Made by a program: the position numbers and the translations under genes. From positions 1-64,000 of the forward strand of contig JAABQK010000006.1 in the NCBI GenBank assembly GCA_011391495.1: 64,000 bases of DNA, read 5' to 3'. This DNA comes from Hydrogenophaga sp. GTDB lineage: Bacteria > Pseudomonadota > Gammaproteobacteria > Burkholderiales > Burkholderiaceae_C. This document shows positions 17,138 to 25,530 of this stretch, one piece after another. The stretch's first letter is position 1. Each line of letters opens with the position of its first letter. The notes beneath the pieces are model-generated. The model did not search any database. It was not told the DNA's origin and saw only the letters and a list, made by a program, of their open reading frames with translations.

Positions 17138-17856
17138 CGACACAGACGACTCAGGCCATGCAGACGCGGGTGATGCTGGTGGACGACCATGCACTGTGCC
17201 GCAGCGGACTGTCCGAGCTGCTGCAGCACCGCAGCGGCATGGTGGTGGTCGGCACCACAGGCGACCCCGCGCAAGTGATCCCCCTGCTGCGCGAATGTCA
17301 GCCCGAGCTCATGATCCTGGACCTGTGCCTGGGCGCAACCGATGGTCTGAGTGTGCTGCGTCTGGTGCGATCGGAGGGCTTCGACATCCCGGTGGTCGTG
17401 CTGACCATGAGCGACAGCGAAGACGACCTGTCGGCGGCACTGCGTGCAGGCGTGCGGGGCTACCTGCTCAAGGACATGGAGCCCGACGACGTGATTGAGT
17501 CGATCGGCCGCGCCGCGCGCGGCGAACTGGTGGTGGCCCCCGCGATGGCCGCCAAGCTGGCCCAGATGTGGCAGAGCGGGCAGAAGGGCTCGGTCAAGCG
17601 CGACCTGGTGGACACGCTGACCGAACGCGAGCGGCAGGTGCTGGATCAGGTGGCGCGCGGCAAGAGCAACAAGGTGATTGCGCAGGCGCTGGACATCAGC
17701 CACAACACCGTCAAGCTGCACGTGCGTCACATCATGGCCAAGCTCGACCTGGGCTCGCGCGTGGAAGCCGCGGTGTTCGCCTTTGAACACCGCAGTGCGT
17801 CCGACAGTTCGGGCACCGTGGGTGACGCAGCGGGTTCCGGACGCCGCTCGACGTGA
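17134..17856 (+). CDS. NarL-type response regulator, candidate controller of the sulfur operons
   Basis: The 240-residue protein has a receiver domain (MLVDDHALCRSGL; phosphoacceptor Asp in MILDLCLGATDG) and a LuxR/NarL helix-turn-helix (LTERERQVLDQVARGKSNKVIA). The recognition helix TVKLHVRHIMAKLDLGSRVE is very close to that of E. coli NarL, with Lys kept and conservative changes at the other base-contacting positions. NarL binds TACYYMT heptamers, and TACCCAT occurs in the three sulfur promoters here. The partner kinase gene overlaps by ATGA. Confidence 0.85.
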   Translation: MTTQTTQAMQTRVMLVDDHALCRSGLSELLQHRSGMVVVGTTGDPAQVIPLLRECQPELMILDLCLGATDGLSVLRLVRSEGFDIPVVVLTMSDSEDDLSAALRAGVRGYLLKDMEPDDVIESIGRAARGELVVAPAMAAKLAQMWQSGQKGSVKRDLVDTLTERERQVLDQVARGKSNKVIAQALDISHNTVKLHVRHIMAKLDLGSRVEAAVFAFEHRSASDSSGTVGDAAGSGRRST

Positions 17857-17892
17857 GGCGCCGCGTCCGGTGATCACGCTGCCCTCTGCGCC

Positions 17893-18741
17893 TCAGTTGG
17901 CCGCGGACGCGTTGAGAGCGGGCAATTCCGGCCCCTCCGCGTGAGCGGCCGACAGGCTGCTGCTGGCCCCGGTCTGCGGGTCGAACCAATGCAGCGTGCC
18001 ATGCAGTTTCACCACGTCACCGACGATCAGCAGGCTGGGTGACGTGAAGCCGCTGCCGGCCACCTTGGCCGGCAGGTCCGCCAGCGTCCCGGTGAGCACC
18101 TGCTGCGTGGCCAGCGTGCCGTGCTGCACGGCAGCGATCGGCCGCGTGGGCGGAGCGCCGTGCGCCATCAGCTGGCGGCAGATATCGGGCAGGGCATTCA
18201 GGCCCATGTAGATCACCACCGTCTGGTTCGGGCGCACCAGCGCTGGCCAGTCCAGATCGGCGCTGCCGTCCTTCAGGTGGCCGGTGACGAACATGGCGAC
18301 CTGGGCGTGGTCGCGGTGCGTGAGGGGGATGCCGGCGTAGCTGGCCACGCCACAGGCGGCTGTCACGCCGGGGATAACTTCGAAGTCCACGCCGTGCGCG
18401 GCGAGTTCCTGCATTTCCTCGCCGCCGCGGCCGAAGACGAAGGGATCGCCACCCTTCAGGCGCACCACCTGCTTGCCCTCGCGCGCCAGCTGCACCAGCA
18501 AGCCGTTGATCTGTTCCTGGCGCATGGTGTGCTCGTTGCGCCGCTTGCCGGCGTAAATGCGTTGCGCGTCGGGGGCCGCGAAATCGAGCACACCGGAAGA
18601 CACCAGGTTGTCGTAGACGATGACGTCCGCCTGCTCCAGCAGGCGGACCGCTTTCAGGGTCAGGAGCTCGGGGTCGCCCGGACCGGCGCCGACCAGATAG
18701 ACACGTCCACGACCTGCATGGCGCGACATGGTGATGTTCAT
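17893..18741 (-). CDS. cobA: Uroporphyrinogen-III C-methyltransferase (SUMT)
   Basis: The 282-residue SAM-dependent enzyme makes precorrin-2, the siroheme precursor needed by DsrAB. Motifs are [18 protein letters not shown] at the N terminus, [16 protein letters not shown] and [21 protein letters not shown]. The N-terminal dehydrogenase/ferrochelatase part of CysG is absent, so precorrin-2 must be oxidised and metallated elsewhere. The ATG shares a base with the stop of dsrR (TGATG), so the genes are translationally coupled. It is the last gene of the leftward dsr operon. Confidence 0.92.
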   Translation of the reverse strand: MNITMSRHAGRGRVYLVGAGPGDPELLTLKAVRLLEQADVIVYDNLVSSGVLDFAAPDAQRIYAGKRRNEHTMRQEQINGLLVQLAREGKQVVRLKGGDPFVFGRGGEEMQELAAHGVDFEVIPGVTAACGVASYAGIPLTHRDHAQVAMFVTGHLKDGSADLDWPALVRPNQTVVIYMGLNALPDICRQLMAHGAPPTRPIAAVQHGTLATQQVLTGTLADLPAKVAGSGFTSPSLLIVGDVVKLHGTLHWFDPQTGASSSLSAAHAEGPELPALNASAAN

Positions 18742-19142
18742 CAATGGGTACTCCCCGTGCCGCAGCCGCCGCCACTGCTGCCGCCACTCCCGCAGCCTCC
18801 GCTGCCGCAACCCCCGCCCCCGCTGCTGCAGCCTGCTGTGCTGCCGCTGGCCAGGGCATCTGGCTGGTTGACGAAAATGAAGTTGAACTGGCCGGGCTCA
18901 AGCTCGACGAAATCGAGCACCGTGTCTTCCAGCAGGTCCACGTGGTGGGCCGCGATCACCACGGGCACATCTTCCAGCAACAGGCGCGTGTCGTTGGCAC
19001 CGACATCGTCGAACCCCATGCCGTAGCCGATCGAGCCGTCGGCCTCGCGCCGGGCTGCCACGCGCAGCGCCAGTTCTCCGGCACCCGTGTCACGGGCTGT
19101 CTGCAGGATTTGTCGGGCTGCGGTGGAGGTGAGTGTGAACAT
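18741..19142 (-). CDS. dsrR: DsrR, IscA-like protein with a Gly/Cys-rich tail
   Basis: The 133-residue protein has an A-type (IscA/ErpA) fold over residues 1-100 ([36 protein letters not shown]). A. vinosum DsrR has this fold, lacks the iron-sulfur cysteines and is reported to act at a post-transcriptional level in dsr expression. Here a ~34-residue tail of Gly, Ser and four Cys ([16 protein letters not shown]) follows the fold, much longer than the usual IscA end. The tail could bind metal or be flexible. The gene lies between the dsrC-like gene and cobA. Confidence 0.8.
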   Translation of the reverse strand: MFTLTSTAARQILQTARDTGAGELALRVAARREADGSIGYGMGFDDVGANDTRLLLEDVPVVIAAHHVDLLEDTVLDFVELEPGQFNFIFVNQPDALASGSTAGCSSGGGGCGSGGCGSGGSSGGGCGTGSTH

Positions 19143-19154
19143 GCGGGACTCCTT

Positions 19155-19529
19155 TCAGTGTTCGCCTTTGGTGCGCAACAGGCCGGCGAGCCGGTTGCCC
19201 TGCTTTTGCGGACCGCCGCGGGGAAACAGGTCGTGCAGGTGGTGGTTGCTGCCGCGCTCCGGACCCCAGACCTCGGTGAAGTGCTTGATCATCACGCGCA
19301 CCTGGGCCTGCACGCCATGCTCGGCGTAGTAGGCCCGCAGGAAACGCACCACCTCCCAGTGGGCGTCGGTCAGCGTCAGTTCTTCCTGTGCGGCGAGCGC
19401 ACGCACGAAGTCTTCCGACCAGTCGGCGAGGTTTCTCAGGTAGCCCTCGGAGTCGGTTTCGACCGGGCGACCACGGACCATCAGGACGCGGGTGAAGGCA
19501 TCTGCAGGCGTTGAAAGGGTGGCGTTCAT
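19155..19529 (-). CDS. DsrC/TusE-like paralogue without the C-terminal cysteines
   Basis: The 124-residue protein has the DsrC/TusE core: VETDSEGYLRNLADWSEDFV, LTDAHWEVVRFLRAYY, VRVMIKHFTEVWG and LHDLFPRGGPQKQGNRLAGL. It ends RTKGEH and has no Cys at either DsrC position, so it cannot carry sulfur like true DsrC. Cys-less DsrC relatives have been proposed to be regulatory. It overlaps dsrN by ATGA. It is one of three DsrC-family genes in this window. Confidence 0.85.
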   Translation of the reverse strand: MNATLSTPADAFTRVLMVRGRPVETDSEGYLRNLADWSEDFVRALAAQEELTLTDAHWEVVRFLRAYYAEHGVQAQVRVMIKHFTEVWGPERGSNHHLHDLFPRGGPQKQGNRLAGLLRTKGEH

Positions 19530-20947
19530 GCGGCAAGCCTTTCTGTGTTCACGGTGCGGATCGATCCGGCGCCGCGCTGGCGCCGTGCGCGCACGAAGTC
19601 GACAAAATGCCGTGCCCAGTCGGTGCCGGCCACACTGCGCAGGTGGGCATAGGTGGCCAGCAGGTTGTCCTGCACGACGCCGTCGTGCCGCCCATCGATG
19701 CCATGGCCGCGTGTGACGCGCCAGGCGTAGCGCGTCTCTGCCGGCAGCCCATCCAGACTGGAATAGTGGAACTCGTGGCCCCGCACGTGGCGACCCTGCA
19801 GGCCAGACCACGGCATGTGTTCGCTCGCGCTCAGGTGCACGTAGCCGCGTCCCACCGGTTTGTCGTGCAGGGTGGCATCGCCCGCGACGGCGCCCACCAT
19901 GTCGCATTGCTCGTCGCGCCAGCGCAGGGAGCGCGCCAGGTACATCAGGCCACCGCATTCGGCGTAGGTCGGCAGGCCGTCCACTATGGCCGAGGCGATG
20001 GCCGTGCGCAGCGCCGTGTTGGCTTGCAGCTCGTGCATGAACAACTCGGGGAAGCCGCCCCCGATGAACAGGCCGTCGATGGATTCGGGGAGCGCCGGAT
20101 CTTGCAGGGTGTCAAACGGCAGCAGTTCTGCGCCTGCGTCCCGCAGGGCCTGCAGATCGTCCGGGTAGTAGAAGCCGAAAGCACGGTCCTGTGCCAGGGC
20201 AATGCGCACACGCGCCGCCGGACTGGCGGTGGGCGTGATGGTGGCGGGTGACAGGTTCAGCGCGGGCGCACTGACGGCCAGCGCACGCACCCGGTTCAGG
20301 TCCACCTGGGCTGCCACGCGCTCGCCGATGAGCGCGATCTGTCGGGTGGCGTCGGCGTGTTCGTTGCTCGGCATCAGGCCGAGGTGGCGCTCGGCCACCG
20401 CCAGGTCACTGTCTTCGGCGATGGCACCCAGCACCGGCACGTCGGTGTAGTGTTCGATCACCGCGCGCAGCTTGGCCTCGTGCCGGCTGCCGCCCAGCCG
20501 GTTCAGGATGACGCCGCCGATGCGGATGTTGCGGTCAAAGGCCTGGTAACCGAGGATCAGCGGCGCGATGCCACGCGTCATGCCGCGTGCATCGATCACC
20601 AGCAGCACCGGCAGGCCCAGCAGCTGCGCGAGCGCGGCGTTGCTGTTGCTGCCGTCCAGCGCCAGTCCGTCGTACAGCCCCTTGTTGCCCTCGACGATGC
20701 TCAGGTCGGCACCGCCGGCATGGCGTGCAAACAAGGCACCGATCTGTTCCGGCGTCATGAGGTACGGATCAAGGTTGTAGCAGGCGCGACCGCTCGCACG
20801 CGCCAGCCACATCGGGTCGATGTAGTCCGGCCCCTTCTTGAAGGGCTGCACCGCCATCCCGCGCGCGGCGAAGGCCGCGCACAGGCCCAAGCTGACCGTG
20901 GTTTTGCCCGAGGACTTGTGTGCGGCAGAGACGAGCAGGCGGTTCAT
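19526..20947 (-). CDS. dsrN: DsrN, glutamine-dependent siroheme amidase
   Basis: The 473-residue relative of cobyrinic acid a,c-diamide synthase has an N-terminal P-loop (VSAAHKSSGKTTVSLG) and a C-terminal class I amidotransferase domain with the nucleophile in YAECGGLMYL. DsrN converts siroheme to siroheme amide for the reverse sulfite reductase. The start is ATG 20947 (MNRLLVSA); the track's 50 extra codons lie upstream of the P-loop and run into dsrP. The gap to dsrP is 11 bases. Confidence 0.9.
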   Translation of the reverse strand: MNRLLVSAAHKSSGKTTVSLGLCAAFAARGMAVQPFKKGPDYIDPMWLARASGRACYNLDPYLMTPEQIGALFARHAGGADLSIVEGNKGLYDGLALDGSNSNAALAQLLGLPVLLVIDARGMTRGIAPLILGYQAFDRNIRIGGVILNRLGGSRHEAKLRAVIEHYTDVPVLGAIAEDSDLAVAERHLGLMPSNEHADATRQIALIGERVAAQVDLNRVRALAVSAPALNLSPATITPTASPAARVRIALAQDRAFGFYYPDDLQALRDAGAELLPFDTLQDPALPESIDGLFIGGGFPELFMHELQANTALRTAIASAIVDGLPTYAECGGLMYLARSLRWRDEQCDMVGAVAGDATLHDKPVGRGYVHLSASEHMPWSGLQGRHVRGHEFHYSSLDGLPAETRYAWRVTRGHGIDGRHDGVVQDNLLATYAHLRSVAGTDWARHFVDFVRARRQRGAGSIRTVNTERLAA

Positions 20948-20958
20948 GGCAGCGGTGT

Positions 20959-22179
20959 TCAGTGGCTGGCAGCCAGGTCGTGCGGGCTGCTGTCGGGCGG
21001 GAACTGGTCCAGCCGCGCCGGCACAAAGCCCAGCCATTTGATCGCCAGCACGACGATCACGCCGACCAGGGCAAAGCCACCGAAACCGAGCAGCCACTCC
21101 GGCAGACTGGGGGCGTAGGCGTTGACCACGCCGTCGCTGAAACTGCTGCTGACTTCATGGCCGGGAAACAGTTGCAGCGGATAGGCCTGGCTGCCGATGA
21201 TGGTGACGTACATCTGGGCCATGCCGCCGGCCATCACCAGCAGCGCGGCCAGGGCCACGGCTGGATACGAGCCACGGCTGCGCGGATGCAACAGCAGGGC
21301 CAGGGGCAGGACGCTGCCCAGCGCGATCTGACCGATCCAGAACAGGGCCGGGTAGAGCCCGCCATCGAGCAGCAGGAAGCGCTCCAGCCCGTGCTGTTTG
21401 GCGAAGTAGAGATTGGTCAGGTGGTAGACCAGCACGAAATAGGCTGCACAGGCGACAAAGATGGCCTGCAGGCGCACCAGACGGGCGAACATGTCCCCGG
21501 CCAGCGGCCGGTCGCTCCAGCGGCTGATCGCCAGCAGCACCAGCAGGAAGATGGCGAGCCCATAGGACAGCGAGTAGACGATGAACATCGGGCCCATCAA
21601 TGCCGAACCGAAGGCCTGGCGACCGATCAGGAAACCGAAGATCGAACCGGTACCGGTGGTCAGCAGCAGGCGCCAGACGAAGGCGGCCAGGCCGGCCCAG
21701 CTCGACCAGACGTTCATGCGCCGCTCCATCATCGTCCACAGGTACGCCACCACCAGGCCCATGAAGCCGGAATACAGGATCACGTTCCAGGCAAAGATGG
21801 ACTTGAAGTTGTAGTAGGTCATGGCCACGATCAGCCGGTCCGGCCGGCCGAGGTCGAGCATGAGAACGGCCAGACCACTGGCCAGCAGCGCGATGGCCAG
21901 CAGGCCTGAGAGTGGCGCCAGCGGCTTGAAGGCCGTCTTGCCGAACACCGAAGCCATGGACGCCACGTTGAGGGCGCCGGAGGCTGCCACCACCAGGAAC
22001 ACCGCGAACACATGGGGCAGGCCCCAGACGATCTGGTTGTTCATGCCGGTGATGACGTGACCGTGGTGCTCCATGGTCCAGGCGGCAGCCAGACCGATGG
22101 CGGTGACCAGCAGCAGGCCGGCCAGCAGCAGCCAGTAGCCGGCGCTTCGGCCTTCGAGGGGACGCAGGGCGATCTTCAT
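20959..22179 (-). CDS. dsrP: DsrP, NrfD-like membrane subunit of the DsrMKJOP complex
   Basis: The 406-residue protein has about ten hydrophobic helices (WLLLAGLLLVTAIGLAAAWTM first; WLLGFGGFALVGVIVVLAIKW last). The NrfD/PsrC family exchanges electrons with quinones. In DsrMKJOP it pairs with DsrO and the cytochrome DsrJ on the periplasmic side. It lies between dsrO and dsrN, the A. vinosum order. Confidence 0.92.
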   Translation of the reverse strand: MKIALRPLEGRSAGYWLLLAGLLLVTAIGLAAAWTMEHHGHVITGMNNQIVWGLPHVFAVFLVVAASGALNVASMASVFGKTAFKPLAPLSGLLAIALLASGLAVLMLDLGRPDRLIVAMTYYNFKSIFAWNVILYSGFMGLVVAYLWTMMERRMNVWSSWAGLAAFVWRLLLTTGTGSIFGFLIGRQAFGSALMGPMFIVYSLSYGLAIFLLVLLAISRWSDRPLAGDMFARLVRLQAIFVACAAYFVLVYHLTNLYFAKQHGLERFLLLDGGLYPALFWIGQIALGSVLPLALLLHPRSRGSYPAVALAALLVMAGGMAQMYVTIIGSQAYPLQLFPGHEVSSSFSDGVVNAYAPSLPEWLLGFGGFALVGVIVVLAIKWLGFVPARLDQFPPDSSPHDLAASH

Positions 22180-22194
22180 GCTGTGGCCTGTTTC

Positions 22195-22962
22195 TCAGAT
22201 GCCGATATAGCGCACACCGGTGTCGAGTTTCAGGTCCTCTCGGATCTGGCGGGTGGCGTACCGGGCCACACGCTTGGAAATCTCGCTCTCCGGATCGTTG
22301 AGGTTGCCGAACACAATGGCGCCATGGCCGGCGTCGCTGCAGGCCTGCACGCAGGCCGGCTGCTCGCCGCGGTCCACCTTGTGCACGCACATCGTGCAGC
22401 CCTCCACCGTGCCCATGCCGCGCGGCACGTCGGGTTTTTGGCCGGTCACCGGCTCGTGGATGAAGGAGCGCGCCTTGTAGGGGCAGGCCATCACGCAGTA
22501 GCGGCAGCCGATGCAGATGTGTTTGTCCACCAGCACGATGCCGTCGGCGCGCTTGAAGGAGGCTCCGGTCGGGCACACATCCACGCAGGGCGGCTCGGCG
22601 CAGTGCTGGCACATGACGGGCAGCGACTGGGTCTTGCCGGTGCGCACTTCCTTGATCTCGATCTTGCGGATCCACTGCGCGTCGGTCGGCCCCGGGTTTT
22701 CGGGCAGGCCGTTCTCGGTGCGGCAGGCGGTCACGCAGTCGGTGCAGCCGCTGCTGCACTTGGTGCTGTCGATCAGCATGCCCCAGCGCACCTTGGGGTT
22801 GGCCCCTGCACTGGCTGTGCCGGATGCAGCCTGTGCTATCTCGATCAGGCGTACGCCAGGCGCCAGCAAGATGCCGGCCAGGCCGGCGGCGGCGACGCCC
22901 AGAAAACCGCGGCGCTCCTGCTGCGCGGTTTTCTTCGGAGGATGGGAAGGCACCGGGTTCAT
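22195..22962 (-). CDS. dsrO: DsrO, periplasmic iron-sulfur subunit
   Basis: The 255-residue ferredoxin-like protein has an N-terminal Tat-type segment (ERRGFLGVAAAGLAGILLAPG) for export. Cysteine groups CSSGCTDCVTAC, CQHCAEPPCVDVCP, CIGCRYCVMACPYKA and CTMCVHKV with CVQAC are present for [4Fe-4S] clusters. It links DsrP to DsrJ. ATG 22962 overlaps the dsrJ stop by ATGA. Confidence 0.92.
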   Translation of the reverse strand: MNPVPSHPPKKTAQQERRGFLGVAAAGLAGILLAPGVRLIEIAQAASGTASAGANPKVRWGMLIDSTKCSSGCTDCVTACRTENGLPENPGPTDAQWIRKIEIKEVRTGKTQSLPVMCQHCAEPPCVDVCPTGASFKRADGIVLVDKHICIGCRYCVMACPYKARSFIHEPVTGQKPDVPRGMGTVEGCTMCVHKVDRGEQPACVQACSDAGHGAIVFGNLNDPESEISKRVARYATRQIREDLKLDTGVRYIGI

Positions 22963-23525
22963 GGTTGTGACGTCGCGGTGGCGGTCTCGGCACCCAGCTG
23001 GCGCACCAGCCGGCTCAGCCTGGCGGTGGTGCCGGCGGGGTGGACCAGCGGGTGGAAGGACGAGGTCTGGGACGGCTGGGTGGCGTGGCACTCGAAGCAG
23101 TCGATCTTCACGGCTGCAAAGCTGTGGCAGCTGACACAGAAGTTGGTCTTGGTGGCGGCCACGCTCTGGGTGGTCTGGCTGGCATGGCACTCGATGCAGG
23201 TCTTCAGGCTGTACTTCGCCCCCCGCACGCCACCATGCACGGTCTCGTCGCGCTGGTGCTTGAGGTACTTCATGTGGTCACGCCGCATGATGGCCGGGTC
23301 TTCCACACACTGGCCACTGCGCGCCGCTTCGATGACCGGCTTGGGCACACGGCCGCCCGGTTGATCCACCGCATGGGCGACGCCAGCCATCAGCAAACCC
23401 GACACGAGTACCCAGGCACCCAACCGGGGAACACCGCGGAACCGGCTTCGCCGGGCCGCTGGTGTCGCCCCCTGCAAGGGGGGAGGCGCAGCGCGCGCAG
23501 AGCGCGTAGCCTGGGGTTGTGCCAT
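22959..23525 (-). CDS. dsrJ: DsrJ, triheme cytochrome c
   Basis: The 188-residue periplasmic protein has three haem c motifs: CIECH, CVSCH and CFECH. An uncleaved or cleavable signal helix is seen (LGAWVLVSGLLMAGVAHA, residues ~35-52). Before it lies a ~34-residue Arg/Pro/Ala-rich extension whose DNA is an interspersed repeat (see repeat feature). The start is ATG 23525, two bases from the dsrL stop. A later start is possible if the repeat is not translated, but no good ATG exists between the two. Confidence 0.88.
   Translation of the reverse strand: MAQPQATRSARAAPPPLQGATPAARRSRFRGVPRLGAWVLVSGLLMAGVAHAVDQPGGRVPKPVIEAARSGQCVEDPAIMRRDHMKYLKHQRDETVHGGVRGAKYSLKTCIECHASQTTQSVAATKTNFCVSCHSFAAVKIDCFECHATQPSQTSSFHPLVHPAGTTARLSRLVRQLGAETATATSQP
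23420..23485 (-). repeat. Interspersed GC-rich repeat inside the 5' part of dsrJ
   Basis: On the minus strand the segment has the layout C-run, GGGGGCGACA, GGCCCGGCGAAGCCGGTTCC, CGGTGTTCCCCGGTTGGG. A diverged copy lies at 33338-33401. Similar elements occur between genes in Comamonadaceae, as recalled. Here it encodes the N-terminal extension of DsrJ. Confidence 0.6.
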
Positions 23526-23527
23526 CT

Positions 23528-25480
23528 CTACTCTCCCAGACCCATCTGGATGTAGCCGGTCGGGCAGACGTCGTGGCAGATGTGGCAGCCGATGCACTTG
23601 CTGTAGTCGGTGTCCACATAGCGGCCGGTGGTGGACTTGGACTTCGGCACCTTGAAGACCGCGGTCTGCGGGCAATAGACCACGCAGTTGTCACACTCGA
23701 AACACTGGCCACAGCTCATGCAGCGCTTGGCTTCGGCCTGCGCCTGCGCTTCGACCAGTGCCTGCAGCCGCTCGTCGAAGTTGCCCAGCGCCTCCTCGGC
23801 CGTGAGGTTGACGATGGTGCGCCGGTTGCGCGGTGTGTAGGCGAAGTGGCCGAGGAACAGTTCCTTGTGCGAGATCACGTAGCGGTCGGAGCGGTTGTCG
23901 AAGTTGTGGATCGCCACGTTGCTCGCATCGGTGCCGTGGATCGGCTCGTGCACCTCGCTGAAGGTCAAACCCTTCTCGATCATCTTGCGCTTGAGGTCGA
24001 AGACGTGCACGTCGATCTTGGGGCGCTTCTCCAGTGCCTCGCCCTGCAGGAAGCGGTCGATGCCCTCGGCTGCTATGGCGCCGTGACCGATGGCGGTGGT
24101 CAGCAGGTGCGGGCGGAGCACGTCGCCGCCGGCAAACACGCCCGGCTGCACCTGGTAGTTCTTGTCGGCCGGCACCGCGCCCTTGCCGTTGTTGAATTCC
24201 TCCAGCCCGGTGAAGTCCACCGCCTGGCCGATCGCCGAGACGATCAGGTCGGCCGGGATGTCCTCTTCCGTGCCTTCGATGTTCTTGATCTCCAGCTTGC
24301 CGCCCACGATCTTGGCCTCGCAGCGGATCACGCGCAGCGCGGTGGCGCGACCGTCCGGGCCGCGCACCACACCCACCGGCGCCAGACCACCGCGGATCGC
24401 GATGCCCTCCGACAGCGCGTGCTCGACTTCGTGGCGCGAGGCCTGCATCTTGTCGACCGAGAAGATGGAGGTCAGCGTCACGTCTGCGCCCTGTTTGGCC
24501 GACACCGCGGCCACATCGTGCGCCACGTGGCCGGCGATCGCGTGCTCGGGGCGGTCGCTCTCGTTGATCTTGTCGATGTGGCCGAGGCGGCGCGCCACGG
24601 TGGCGACGTCGATCGAGGTGTCGCCACCACCCACCACCACCACGCGCTTTCCCACATGGCGCAGGCGCCCGTCGTTGAAGGCCTTGAGGAAAGAGGTGGC
24701 GGTCACGCAGTTGGGGGCATCTGCGCCGTCGACCGGCAGGGAACGGCCGGACTGGGCGCCGAGGCCGAGGAACACGGCGTCGAACTCCGCACGGATCTGC
24801 TCCATGGTGATGTCGGTACCGATGCGGCAGTTTGTGCGCGCCTGAACACCCAGGTCCAGGATGCGCTGGATCTCGGCGTCGAGCACCTGGCGCGGCGTGC
24901 GGAAACCCGGAATGCCGTAGCGCATCATGCCACCGAGCTCGGCGCGTTCGTCGAACAGGGTGACGGCGTGGCCGCGCAGTGCGAGCTGGTAGGCCGCCGA
25001 CAGGCCGGCCGGGCCGCCACCGATCACGGCCACCTTCTTGCCGCTGGATTCCTCCGGCTTCTTGAAGGTCAGGTTGTTGGCGATGGCGTACTCGCCGAGG
25101 AAGTGTTCAACCGAGTTGATGCCAACGAAGTCTTCCACCTGGTTGCGGTTGCAGCCCGATTCGCAGGGCGCCGGACAGACCCGGCCCATCACCGATGGAA
25201 AGGGGTTGGCTTCCGTCAGGCGACGGAATGCGTATTCCTGCCAGGGCATGCCGGTCGGCGGCTTCTCGACACCGCGCACGATGTTCAGGTAGCCGCGGAT
25301 GTCCTCACCCGAGGGGCAGCTGCCCTGGCAGGGCGGCGTGCTCTGGATGTAGGTCGGGCACTTGTGGGAATGATCGGCATTGAAGATCTGCTGCTGCCAG
25401 GGGCCCGGCTTGTGGTCGCCATCCTTGTAGCGCCGGAAGTTGAGGGGCTGGACGCTGACGGATTCGGGGTTGGCTGACAT
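23528..25480 (-). CDS. dsrL: DsrL, NAD(P)H:acceptor oxidoreductase of rDsr
   Basis: The 650-residue iron-sulfur flavoprotein is related to the small subunit of glutamate synthase. It has an N-terminal FeS domain (CPTYIQSTPPCQGSCPSG), an FAD loop (VIGGGPAGLSAAYQLALRG), a nucleotide loop (VVVVGGGDTSIDVATVARRLG) and a C-terminal ferredoxin domain (CIGCHICHDVCPTG plus CMSCGQCFECDNC). In sulfur oxidisers DsrL takes electrons from DsrAB and reduces NAD(P)+. It lies between dsrK and dsrJ. Confidence 0.93.
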   Translation of the reverse strand: MSANPESVSVQPLNFRRYKDGDHKPGPWQQQIFNADHSHKCPTYIQSTPPCQGSCPSGEDIRGYLNIVRGVEKPPTGMPWQEYAFRRLTEANPFPSVMGRVCPAPCESGCNRNQVEDFVGINSVEHFLGEYAIANNLTFKKPEESSGKKVAVIGGGPAGLSAAYQLALRGHAVTLFDERAELGGMMRYGIPGFRTPRQVLDAEIQRILDLGVQARTNCRIGTDITMEQIRAEFDAVFLGLGAQSGRSLPVDGADAPNCVTATSFLKAFNDGRLRHVGKRVVVVGGGDTSIDVATVARRLGHIDKINESDRPEHAIAGHVAHDVAAVSAKQGADVTLTSIFSVDKMQASRHEVEHALSEGIAIRGGLAPVGVVRGPDGRATALRVIRCEAKIVGGKLEIKNIEGTEEDIPADLIVSAIGQAVDFTGLEEFNNGKGAVPADKNYQVQPGVFAGGDVLRPHLLTTAIGHGAIAAEGIDRFLQGEALEKRPKIDVHVFDLKRKMIEKGLTFSEVHEPIHGTDASNVAIHNFDNRSDRYVISHKELFLGHFAYTPRNRRTIVNLTAEEALGNFDERLQALVEAQAQAEAKRCMSCGQCFECDNCVVYCPQTAVFKVPKSKSTTGRYVDTDYSKCIGCHICHDVCPTGYIQMGLGE

Positions 25481-25530
25481 GTCTTGTCTCCTGTGATCGT
25501 TGCGAGGTCGCGGGGCGTCGGGGCACGCGC

